Source: Letharia columbiana (Eukaryota; Ascomycota; Lecanoromycetes; Lecanorales; Parmeliaceae). From it: a DNA stretch of 64,000 nt. The notes below the pieces were generated by a model. That model had not been told where the DNA came from and searched no databases. It was given only the letters and a program-made list of their open reading frames with translations. Position numbers and translations under genes: made by a program. The stretch lies in assembly GCF_014066305.1 (NCBI RefSeq), contig NW_023501047.1, positions 310,001-374,000 of the forward strand, read 5' to 3'. Within the stretch, counting starts at the first letter, position 1. Every line of letters starts with the position of its first letter. Shown here in pieces: positions 1 through 10,416 of this stretch.

Positions 1-629
1 GCCAGCTGTCAAGCTGGTTGTAGCGTCGCGCCTGGGATGTCTCCCATCTTCTCCGTGCCTGTGGTGACACCCTTCTGATTTTGTTACTTTATTGGTCCTC
101 GGTCGTTTTCGCTGTCTGTTGCTGAAACTGTGTTTCATCTGCAAGTTGCACGCAAGATGGCAGGAAGTCCAGAATTCGTGGTTGCGACACTGCCTCAATG
201 AGCTGGCCACCAAACACGATGCTTTGCCGCGGCTCGTTTCACCAGATCCTTCGTTCTTTGATGCCATTTTATCGATTGACCTAATAATTTCATGTTATAC
301 TGTTCTCGATAATGCCTTGCATTTGTGCAAATCCCCCAAGAAGCGTTGCATTGTGGCCTGCATAATGAGTGAGGCTGAAGACCACGGATTCCGTCGACGC
401 CATTTGTAGCCAATCATGTGTCAATCGTGAATCGAAAGTGCAGGGTCTCTCTCCTTTATTCTCCCGATTCTATACATACACAGCATCTTCAGATAGGCCG
501 AGCTCGCACTTCTCATTACCATCCTTTCAGATACCCTATATTATCTCAGGATGCCTCCTTCTGTCCGTATCCATTTTGATTCATTCAAAAATCGTGCAGG
601 CCCTGGATCTTGGCTCCCCTAGAATTGAA
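1..629. other. No supported gene
   Basis: Short open frames occur on both strands but none has family motifs or splice context that I can support. The right part probably holds the former promoter and 5' end of the decayed surface-protein gene that follows. Confidence 0.5.
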
Positions 630-3290
630 AACGTCCTCTGTCTTGTGCTTCTGGTATCCGTGGCAAATGCAGCAATCATGCCCCGTCAAAGCTCTTCGAG
701 TGGAAGATTCGTAAACCTGTCAAGCCTTTCCAACCCAACCCCAAGCAGCAACGTACTAAATCCTTAAAGCAGTTCGACCCCAATGAATTTTTGGACTGCA
801 GGCTGTGGGATCCACCCACTTTTCACAGGAGTTGTGGACTGATTGAAACTGTAGACTCTGCGTCGCAGACATTGCCTTTACACCAACCTCGTACCCTATG
901 CCATTCAAAGAGTACTGGTGCTCTCATATTTGGGCCGACCCTGAGGTAAAAGCAGTGGTCACCCAAGGCCTCCAGCCGGAGACTCTTCAGCTCTATGGTC
1001 TTAACGCGAGCGCCAAAAGCTTTTGTCTGTCACTTGAATCAGCAGACTACAGTAGCTTTTATTCATCCATATCGGATGCACTTTATACGAAAACAAGACC
1101 TGTGTACTTCCAAGTGACCAATGCGCAGTACTATGTGGCCGATTGGACACCGCAGGTCACTTCTCCATCCTGTGATACTTCCTGCGAAGTGCGCGTTTGA
1201 AATGCTCAACTACACTATTGGCCTACACCGGCGCCTCAGCCCGCTATTACAACCATTGTTGATTCGGATGGATTCACCTAGTAAGGAAAGCCTTCTCTCT
1301 TTGGAACCTTGCTGTTGATAACCGAGTTAGTACTTCCGCATCAGCCTACGTCACCTACTGTAATATCTCAGCAACAGAGGACTGCCTTGGAAATTTGGGA
1401 AAGACCATCGCTAGCACAATGATAGCTCACGCACCCACGGATCTAAAGACACGAGATGGTAATTACTCTCACAGCAATGCATGAGTACCCATCAATTACG
1501 CAGACAACTATTCGAATTGCTCCAGCAACTGGTACAGTGGCAATAGTTCGCGTATCCTTCTTGACGCACAATATGACTTGCAGCATTGCCACCCATGGCT
1601 GCAAGCCCCACCTAGATTGGAAGCTCTAGACCCAGCCTGGGCGAATTGTTTTCGCAGTCTTGATATAAACGACCCGCCTCGTGCGTTGACGGCAGCTGAT
1701 TTTGTGGCTCCTACCCCACTGAAGCATTCGGTTTCATTGAGTGTTGCTGCTCCCTCACCAGGTCCACAAGCTGCACAACCCACGCCTTCGCCGACACCCC
1801 CTCCAAGCACACCTGCACCTGGTGGTGCCGCGGATAGTAAGTCAGCGAGCGGCATTCCAGACCATCCAACGCCTGCGAAGGACCCAGTGTCTGCTGATCC
1901 GATTGCCGAGACAGATGCTCCCGTCGCGACTCTCAAACACTTCATTGACCCAGCGCCTGCGCAGAATTCAGCTACCAGTGATACGAATTCTAATGAAGAT
2001 CCTGGCGTTGCGGCTTTCAAACCTTCCAATGACCCAGCGACTGTAGATAATTCAGCTACCACCGATGCGGGCGTTGTGGCTCCAAACCCCACGGACGGTC
2101 CTGCGTCTACCAAAGATCCAGGTACGAGTGATCCGAATGTTGATTACGGTCTTGCCATTGTGGCTTCAGAGTCGGCGAATGGCCCAGGGTTTCCCAATCT
2201 GGCCACTAGTGGTCCCAATGGAGGCAAAAATTCCGATGTTGTGGTTCCACAACCTGCAAAGCACCCTGCAGACCCGAGTGGATCCAATAGCACAGACCAG
2301 CAACCCAACAGGCCCTTTCCAAACACCAACGGCGAGCCGTATACTCCGCCATCAGTACATGCCGCAGCTCCGGTACAAGCGCCCTTCGTGACCACTGTTG
2401 ATGGCCATGATAACATTGAGGTACCTGCATCCCATTCTAGTGTAGTCATCGTTGACAGTCAATGTTACGGTTGGACCCCACATCGCGTCTAGCAATCATC
2501 GCTCTGCCACAAATGGCGACTCGTACTGGGTAATTCGACCATCCCGCCTCGCCCCTCCCTCACTTTCTTATACTTTCCTGTCGGCGGTGAGACAATGACC
2601 CTCTCTGCCGCTCATCTTATAGCCGTAGGAAAGACGTTCGCAGCAGGCGACCAGGGTCCCACAATCGACAGCGAGGTGGTATCACTGGGCTCAACGGCAT
2701 TGACCATCCGGACGCCCACCGTACCTCTCGGCGCTGAGAACTCGTCTCTTCCATCAGTAGCGACCATAGCGGCTGACAAAACGGTTACGCTTGTTCCAAG
2801 CGGTATCATTGTTCAAAACGCGAACTTGACTAGCAACGGCCCTGCTGTCACAGCCTCAGGTGCACAGTCGTCATTGGGGGAATGGCGGACTAGAATCCTA
2901 TGGGGACATCCACAGTAACCCTACCTCTGCACGCCTATTCTCCTTCCACCTTTACCACCTAGGTCCAGACAACCACCGCACTCTCAAACGGCATCGCAAT
3001 CGCAGGCACAGCATCAACAGCGGACGCGCCCACCATCACAAATTCAGAAATACCCGTATCGGCTGGAAGCGACAGCCTGGCAATTGGGACATCGCCGGTT
3101 CACCGCGCGAGCTCGGGTTTCGCTCCGACTCAAGGTCTGAAGGCCTCAGTCTCGGTGGCCTCAATGGCGGATTCACGGCGGCGCCCGGCACATCATCCAC
3201 TTCGAATGGGACGGCGGCCAATATTACATGCTCGGCCAATGGCCCGATGGTCTTCCCTGGAAGCGCAGGGAAGGTCAAGATCCCGGGCGG
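630..3290 (+). pseudogene. Decayed fungal serine/threonine-rich surface protein gene
   Basis: Remnants of a large secreted ascomycete surface-protein family can be read across several frames. A signal-peptide-like hydrophobic stretch (near 640-680) is followed by a cysteine-containing N-terminal domain (about 860-1580) with motifs such as YWCSHIWADP, YFQVT and PINYAD. Next come a Pro/Thr-rich linker (about 1690-2400) and repeats of the type VTLVPSGIIV near 2600-2870. One plausible intron fits at 1280-1329 (gtaagg...ttag). The frame is broken by TAA at 765, a frameshift around 830-860, TGA at 1198, TGA at 1482, TAG at 2490 and a further shift near 2875 with more stops. This many lesions argues for a pseudogene rather than missed introns. 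The family has no known enzymatic role; it is wall- or surface-associated by composition. Confidence 0.7.
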
Positions 3291-4158
3291 CGATCCACCA
3301 GAGAGATTTAGCAATGATTGTCTCAAAAGGATACGGCAATTGTTCGGACATCTTCATTCAGGCCGACAGCCACGCTATCGGATCCGCCGCGCTCGGTCCG
3401 TGCGAAACCAGCTCGAACGAGATCCCGCTTAGCACGGCGATCGAAGAGCTGGGGCCCTTCCGTTTCGGCCGAAGTACGCACCTATTTGCCGTTTGAGACC
3501 CGGAGTCGATGCGGTATCCGCGCTCTCGAACCGAACAGCGGAACGGATCCGGCGCCGGGGTGCGATTGCGGTGGTCAAGACGCGGTAGAGATGGGGGAAA
3601 TGGCGGGATGGAGGTAGCCGGTGCAGAGGCTTACGGGTCGTGCGTTAAAGAGCGGGGAGAGCGTCAGGTGTGGCTTTTCCTTTCTGTGGATTTTAATCAT
3701 GATCGAGCAGATGTTGGTGGAGGATAGTGTTATGGACTTTGTCTGATGGCTATGTGATGGAATGGACCGGGGGTGAGGTCGCCGCAGGTATCTTACGTAC
3801 AGTATCAGAAGCTGAGATGACTAGAGCCCTGGGCTTGAATTCATGATGGGTCACTATCACTGGTGCTGGTCGACAGAAGGGGATTCGAGATCACAATGCA
3901 GTTAGCCCTTTGAGGAGAAGACATTGGGGGTTTGAATTCATCGAAGCTCTATCTATTGTGCCATAGGAGAGATCTCGCATGGGCAACGCGTCTGCTCTGC
4001 TTTCTCATCTTTCTATTGAGAAAAGGGCTCATATAATCTCTGCGCCCACGCAATGCAAGAGAGATCGAAGTTTCATCTGACGAGGTGAGTGAAGATGATC
4101 AAGGCTTCAGAGAGAATATTAATGCACATGTCGAAATGAAGTAGACCGAGTTCATTCT
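3291..4158. other. Intergenic, no supported gene
   Basis: This stretch lies between the decayed surface-protein gene and the 3' end of MPG1. Open frames at 3300-3730 continue the degraded region without recognisable motifs. The part close to 4158 should contain the MPG1 3' UTR. Confidence 0.5.
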
Positions 4159-5503
4159 CTACATGATGATCGCAGGGACTATGACGGGTCAGCGTTGATC
4201 GTAAGCTCCGGAAAGGATACATGAAAATACCATCAACATTTTGCTTGATCGACTTGTGCGGCAAGATCGATCCTCCATTGACGTAGATCTCATCCCCAAT
4301 TGTAACGTCTTCTCCAAGCACTGACACGTTCTCGAGTCTAGCCCACTTGCCAATCGTGCTTCTCCAACCAACAATGGTAGATTTGACCCATGCATGATCT
4401 TTGACCCTGCTACCATCCAAGAGCACAGACCGCTGTATCCGCACGCCGTCGCCAATGACGACATTTGGCCCAATGGTGACATTCGGACCGATTCTGCAAT
4501 TCTTGCCAATCTTCGCCGAGGGATCAACCATCACGTTGCCTCCGTATACATATGGCTTCGAGGATGCCTCAATTTTCTTTGAGCCTTTTTTAGTCAAAGA
4601 AGAGAGGTAGAGACAGGTGCCGCTGAGGAAGTCTTTCGGCTGCCCGACGTCCATCCAGAAACCTTCAAGATCGAAAGAGTGTAATTGGCCGTCCTTGACA
4701 ATAGCTGGGAACGTCTCTTGCTCAATGGATGTGGGACGAAGCTCGATGCGCTTTAGAACGCTAGGGTTGAGGATGTATAGACCAGCATTGATTCGGTTGC
4801 CAACGAACTCGACCGGCTTCTCGACGAAACGATCAATTCTCGATGGGTGATCTGGCTTGTGTACGACCACACCGTATTTTGACGGTTCCTCGACTTTCGT
4901 GACCACGATTGTGCCTTCCTCACCATGCGACTTGTGGAATGCGGCAAGCTCCTCGAGGGGGTAGTCACAGATGACGTCTGAATTCAGGACGAAGAATGGC
5001 GAGTCGTCTTTGCCAAGGGTCTTCTCAGCCAACTTGAGAGGGCCCGCCGTTCCAAGAGGCTCGGTCTCAATGGAGAATTCGATGTTCACGTTGTATTCTT
5101 CTTCATACTGTAGGCTGTTAGTAACATCGCTTAGATCTCCCAGAATGTCTTGATTTATGTGAGGGTACATACTTTCTTCAAGGCTTTAGCCATAATATCG
5201 GGTCGGTAGTTGACGGCCAAGACGATGTCGGTCACACCAGCAGCTGCCAAGCTCTCGATCTGATGGAGGATCATGGGACGATTGGCGAACTCAACCAATG
5301 GCTTGGGCAAAGTGAGGGTCTGGCAGCAGTCAGAGACATGTAGCTCTTTCATCATGGCGCTTCTGCATCGTGCTCGCTGGGCAAAGGTTGCCGTACCAAA
5401 GGTCGTAGACGGGTGCCATAGCCTCCAACAAGGATGAGTGCTATGAAAAGGTCAGCTTCGCTGCATTGATGAGCGGAAAGCATAGAGGGGGTATACCCTT
5501 CAT
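4159..5503 (-). CDS. MPG1: Mannose-1-phosphate guanylyltransferase (GDP-mannose pyrophosphorylase)
   Basis: Makes GDP-mannose from GTP and mannose-1-phosphate in the cytosol, the donor for protein glycosylation, GPI anchors and wall mannan. Five exons read on the minus strand: 5497-5503, 5397-5440, 5173-5319, 4231-5107 and 4159-4178. The joined product is 364 aa, the usual fungal length. The N-terminal nucleotidyltransferase signature [17 protein letters not shown] is created across the first two introns, which fixes both the start and the splice sites. The C-terminal half is a left-handed beta-helix of hexapeptide repeats ([22 protein letters not shown] region), ending VPAIIM. The first coding exon is only 7 nt, so automatic gene callers are likely to miss the true N-terminus. 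Confidence 0.97.
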
Positions 5504-6285
5504 GACGGAAGAATTGCTAGGACTACGAGCGAATGAATAGGCGGATAGTGGGGTGGACTTGCTCGTAAGTGGGCTTTTCGTGCAGTAAGCAATGAACGAG
5601 AGACAAAGAGAACAGGTGGATAAAAGATTGAATAAGAGGTCAATGGTGTGCTTCGCTGGCTATACCTTATCACTGGGTTGCGTGTTGAAGTATTCAATTG
5701 CAGTCTGGGGGAATATGTAATGACAGCTGGCCTCACTCGTACAAATTCGGGTTCGGTTGAGTAAGGGTTTTGTTTGGTGAGCTAAGGTACGAGTAATGGT
5801 GGAGCTCAAGGCTCGAGCTGCAGATTTTAATTCCAGGACGCCGCCTCCCGAGGCTCCCGACTTTACCGAGACAGCCTAGGAGAATTAGGGCTTGCTTAGT
5901 GCTGATGTTAATTGAGCCAATTGAGACCGCCTGTGTCCCTCATCCTTTTTCCTTTTCCCTTTCTCTTCCCTTTCATAATGCCATCATGCAGGCAATCGTG
6001 CAGCATCTAGAATAGTCTCCTGCAAGTGATAGAGACTTGCGGATTCTAGCGCAAGATCAATGACCAAATCATTGGTTATCATTATCCTCGAATCTTGACT
6101 TACTGTGAAAGGTACCGCAGGCTGATTGGAGCCCCTTCTTTGAGAAGACTACTGGAACGTTAGATGAACCTAATGTGAAAGGTACCATCTCTGTTTCTCT
6201 CTAACGTTCGCTTGGTATCCACACCCTACCGTCTGCTGCACAGCCTTCTCCTCGACACCCGATTGCCCTGCAATTATTATTCCCT
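5504..6285. other. Upstream region of MPG1
   Basis: No gene is supported here. The first few hundred bases left of 5800 should contain the MPG1 promoter and 5' UTR. A 13-bp word, tgtgaaaggtacc, occurs twice (near 6104 and 6175), which may be chance. Confidence 0.5.
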
Positions 6286-6677
6286 TCATCTTGCTAATGT
6301 TCTCCTCCCCCCGTCATCATCAAATCTAGGAATATGAGAACCATATGCAACATATCTCTCAGCCCTCACGATCAATGTCACATCATCCTTGCTGATTGTG
6401 TACGACCAAACATCGCCCTGCTCGGACTCCAATTTCCGCCAGTCCTCAGACGCCGCATCTCTGTCCTCTTTGGTTGCGAGAGGTGGATCGTATCTGTCAA
6501 GACGATCCCGAAATTGCTCGAGCGCCCAATCAATTCCTGCGTCCTGAGCCTTTGACAGCGATAGATAGGCGTCCAAGGTTCCGTAATACTCATCTGCTGG
6601 TTCGCTGCCGTCCGCAATGGTCAACCTGTTGCTCCAGTCTTTAGCGTTGTATGAGAGAACGTAGATAGTGAGGCCAC
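6286..6677 (-). CDS. Hypothetical acidic protein, 5' end unresolved
   Basis: An open frame runs from a probable splice acceptor at 6678-6679 to the stop at 6286. It is rich in charged residues, with segments such as GLTIYVLSYNAKDW and WALEQFRDRLDRYDPP near the start and a YVAYGSHIPRFDDDGG tail. A start at 6624 (MTIADGS) is possible, but the coding-like composition continues upstream to the acceptor, so at least one more 5' exon is likely. I could not place it among the AT-rich sequence to 6860. No family recognised. Confidence 0.5.
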
Positions 6678-7463
6678 CTACCAGTCAGTTAGGAGTGAGT
6701 CACTATTTTCTGCAGAAAACCGTATTTACTTATGGATGCTTGGACAAGTCAGCAATTCGCTTATGTCATCTGAATTCATTTAAGGATGATATGTTCGGCA
6801 TCAAAAATATGACTTTACCTATGACCTGTCGCCGCGTATGCCTGATCTAGCTAATAGATTAGCCATCAAAGAGATTCTCCGGAATAAGGTTGCGTACGAA
6901 CAAATAGTGGCACGACCACGGAATCCCGCCCGGGGAACCTAGATACAACTTACCTCCTTTAATTCCCTTTGGATACTCCGTTCCCTTATGCCAAAGTCTG
7001 CCTCATTAGAGCAGCCGAATACTGATCAAACGTATCAAGCGATATAGTAATATCTTTGCTATGGGCCCAGACTTTTCCCTAGATCTACCAACGTGTGAAA
7101 AAGGCCACTTAGGTTCATGCGAAACAGTAATTGTTTAGGAGCAATTTAGTCATATATAGAGGACATTCAACCAAATACACAAAGAACGAGACTTCCACGA
7201 GCCAAATCGCATCCTACGAATCCCTCTGCTCACATCACAGTATACACCAAGATTAGCATACAACGTCTTAACTGCCTCCTAATTCGATTCCGCCTTTCCC
7301 GCTGCTCGCACAGCGCCATATCACTCCTCAACCCTCAGCCATAACAACCCAAGCTATCAGAACTCTCAACACAAGTCTCAACAAAGACGTCCTCGCCCAC
7401 GAATTCGAATATTTTCAAAAATGATCCTCAAGCCCTTTCCTTGATGATTTAGTCAGCCACCGG
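6678..7463. other. Intergenic or missing 5' exons
   Basis: AT-rich stretch with stops in all frames. It probably contains the unresolved 5' exon(s) of the minus-strand gene to its left and the promoter of the tentative plus-strand gene to its right. Confidence 0.4.
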
Positions 7464-7787
7464 ATGTACACCATATCTTTCAATCGATACAACGATGTTA
7501 CCGTGCACGTCAAGGCACAAAACGGCGTAACTTGGAGTGAAGGCGAGACTTCTAACAAAAGAAGAGGGTTGGAATTGCAGAGGGTGAAGGATTGGATCCA
7601 GGAGGACACGCTGTAAGTGAGGCCCATCCTGTAGGGCGGCCGGTAGTCAGATGTGAGACTCTTTGTCTGTCTGGCTGGAAACGTGCGGATACAAGATGAT
7701 GATGATGCGGCTGTTGAGGATAAGAAGATTCGGGTTGGATGGCCCGATGAGGGTGGACCGAGGTTCAGTTTCCTCGCTTTCTCTTAG
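7464..7787 (+). CDS. Tentative small protein gene with one intron
   Basis: Two coding-like pieces lie close together. The first starts at ATG 7464 (MYTISFNRYNDVTVHVKAQN) and runs to about 7612, ending EDTL at a good donor (gtaagt, 7613). The second runs to a stop at 7785-7787 and reads EDKKIRVGWPDEGGPRFSF. The pieces look like one conserved protein of about 80-100 aa, but the obvious donor and the available acceptors do not give matching phase. Either another splice pair is used or a frameshift is present. No family recognised. Confidence 0.35.
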
Positions 7788-8073
7788 GTTTTCATCCCTT
7801 CCATTGTCTCGTTCCTGTGTCATCATCCCCACGATTTCTCCTTCTCCATCAAGACTATTGGCAGGTTTGTATGCGTGTGTACGGTTTGGGCGAATGCGCG
7901 ACCATGGGATGCATCTTATTACGAAACGCTCTTTCAATTATGTAGTTCCATTAGTCTGACTTTTGTGTATTCTGGGACTCCACCAGCTTCTGGCTACCAT
8001 GGATGAGAACACCATCGCTATGCATCCTTACATCAAATTGTACAAACACTTCTCCGCTGGCTGACCGTTAAGT

Positions 8074-10150
8074 CTAACCAATTTCTTCACTCTGCTCCGC
8101 CAAAGCCTTCTTGTACTGCTTCGTAGCAACCTCAATCGCCTTCACCGTGGGCGCCAACAGTTGATTGACTGCCTTTGCACTCCCTGGAGTGCTCTCATAA
8201 TCCATCCTCCGCCTCTTGCCCGTCCGCTCAAAAAGATCCTGTACCTGCTTCTTCAACCTCTCGATTTCCTTTTGGCGCTCCGCTTCAGCGTCCGTAGCGA
8301 CCGCTTTGATGCGATCCATGGCTCTGTTCAATGTCTCGAACAGCTTGCCGATTTCATCAGCCCTATTAGGGTCGCCGGAAAGGAAAGCGGACCAGAAGTG
8401 CTGGAGAAACTCGGTGGTAGTTGCATGTGTGAGGGAGAGGCGGTCGAAAATGGCTGCTGAAAGGCCAGAGGTTGACGACGATTGCACCGTGGAGAAACCG
8501 GACGAGGAAGCGGAAAGGTCATCACTCTGGGCCCGCTGTTGGGCGATGGCGGAGAGCATTTGGGCCGTGGCCCCTGAAAGACTAGCTTTGCTACCTACGT
8601 GGCCCTTTTTCAGGTTAGACTCATCGTCATAATCGCTATCACTGTCGTCATCTACACCAATAGCGGTGTCGAGGTTGGTATTAGAGCTGACGCGCGCCAG
8701 GTCCGATAGTATTGACCGAAGGACTTTGACTGGGTCCTGCTTGGCATAGAGCAGCGCATCTGCCGAGACACCGCTTCCTTTGTCAGAATTGAAGAAGCGG
8801 CTTTGGTCTTTGATGTTTAGAATCACACGGTTCTCGGCAGCATCGCCTTGTAAATCCCGTAGGGCGAGCTCGTTGAATGTTTCTTCATCAACGCCTATGG
8901 GCAAGGAAGGGTCGATGTCGTTAGGCGCTACATGAGATAGTATCTTTGCACTCAAAGAATTCAAAGTTCGGATGATTGGTACTCTGTCGTAGGAACTTGG
9001 GCGCATCGTGAGATCCGGTTGATTTCCCTTGCGCTGGCTGTGATTCTGTTCATTGCCCTCCACGTCAATGATATGCGGAACATGGGACGCCATAAGCTGC
9101 TTGGCTCTCTCCGCATCATCATCGTACTGTAGGTACTTGTCGAGTACATTGTCCGTAGGATCGGCTTCCGTTATCCTCTCGCCCTTGAGCTTCTTGAAGA
9201 GTCTACTCTGGAAGAAGCGAGACCAGAAAGCTTCTTCACTGAGCTTTGGAACGTTTTCATCATAGACACGTTTGACGAGAGAATGTTGATTGAATATCAA
9301 TTGTATTTGCTCTTTGCTTATGCTAAGCCTGGTTGCATTGTCCACGGTCATGGGCTTGATACTCGACAAGACATTGTAGGCGCCTCTAGTCTGATTCTTT
9401 TCAATAGCATGCGCTCGTAGAAGATGTACTCTGGTAGACCAGAACTGGGCCGTAAATTGGGAACTTGATATGGACTCAGGCTTCGTTCGCAAGGATTCCA
9501 TGAAAGTCTTGGAAAGTGATGGATTGGATTTCAGTATCGACTGTTGTAACTCCACGTCTTTCTTTAGCTTTTCGTCATCATACCAGGCACGCGAGTCTGC
9601 GCCTGCTCTGGGGTTTGAAGACACGGCACTTGCGATAGCCATGGCTGCAGAGGAACCCCCAGCTCCTCCTGACGCAGCCGGTGGGGCTCCTCCAGATTTG
9701 ATGATCTGGATCGTCTTGCTGAGGGCATCTCTGATGGTATCCGCCTCGGCCCTCGCGGTCGTGGGCGACGTGAACGTGAAGGTATGGGTTTCTGAAGTAG
9801 ATGTACCTGAAGCTTGAGCAAAGATCTTAAGCATCACTTTTGGATTGGTTGCCGGCGTCTGTTGAAGGTCTATGTGCCATGTCAGCTTCAAGTTACGTTT
9901 AGCATAACTGGAAAAGCTTAGAGTCATCCGCTTTTAACTTCAACGTGGAAGAGTGATCGTATTTGTTCCTGGCAGCTCGGCTGGGGCTACATGACTCATA
10001 CTCACTAGTGATATTCGAGACGGGCAGTGTCAAGGCGGGTTCTGATCGTGGAGGTGCCACCGGCGTCCATGACACCGACTGACCGTCCTTGGAGACAGCG
10101 AGGGTGCCATCCTTCTTCTTGTAGGCGGCAGAGCCTCTGGATGGTGCCAT
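8074..10150 (-). CDS. TFB1: TFIIH subunit Tfb1 (p62 homologue)
   Basis: Core subunit of general transcription factor TFIIH, acting in RNA polymerase II promoter opening and nucleotide excision repair in the nucleus. Two exons, 10006-10150 and 8074-9869, with a 136-nt intron whose removal restores the conserved NITNLQQTP segment. The product is 646 aa. The N-terminal PH-like domain (about residues 1-110) is followed by two BSD domains, marked by AQFWSTRVHLLRAHAIE and SEEAFWSRFFQSRLFKKLKG. A Ser/Asp-rich linker and a helical C-terminus follow. It is transcribed divergently from KGD1, with starts about 270 bp apart. Confidence 0.95.
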
Positions 10151-10416
10151 GTTGGACCTCTACATCATGGTCAACGAGGATATTTTTATGCAGAATGACA
10201 CACATTGAGGGAGTCAATGTTCTAATGAGGGCAACTGCATCCGACAAGGCTTAGCTTGGCGGACAAAGCGGAAGCGTCGCCGGCGCCGTTAGCGGCAACA
10301 ACATCTGACCTTGTTTGAGCTATTTGTTTTCCTTACATACAGCGACTTTGCTTGAGTGTGCTCTGCCCACCCAAGGTCCATGGAGTACGTTGTCTATAGA
10401 CATTCACCATTCCATG
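10151..10416. promoter_or_regulatory. Divergent promoter between TFB1 and KGD1
   Basis: Only 266 bp separate the two start codons, so both promoters and 5' UTRs must be packed here. No TATA box stands out. The call rests on gene orientation, not on a recognised motif. Confidence 0.6.

Noticed and set aside
1508..2113. 201-aa minus-strand frame rich in Gly, Ala and Val
   Set aside because: Antisense of the Pro/Thr-rich linker of the decayed surface-protein gene; no motif of its own.
7647..7959. Opposed frames of 96-98 aa
   Set aside because: Neither has recognisable features, and they overlap the coding-like tail of the tentative gene at 7464-7787.
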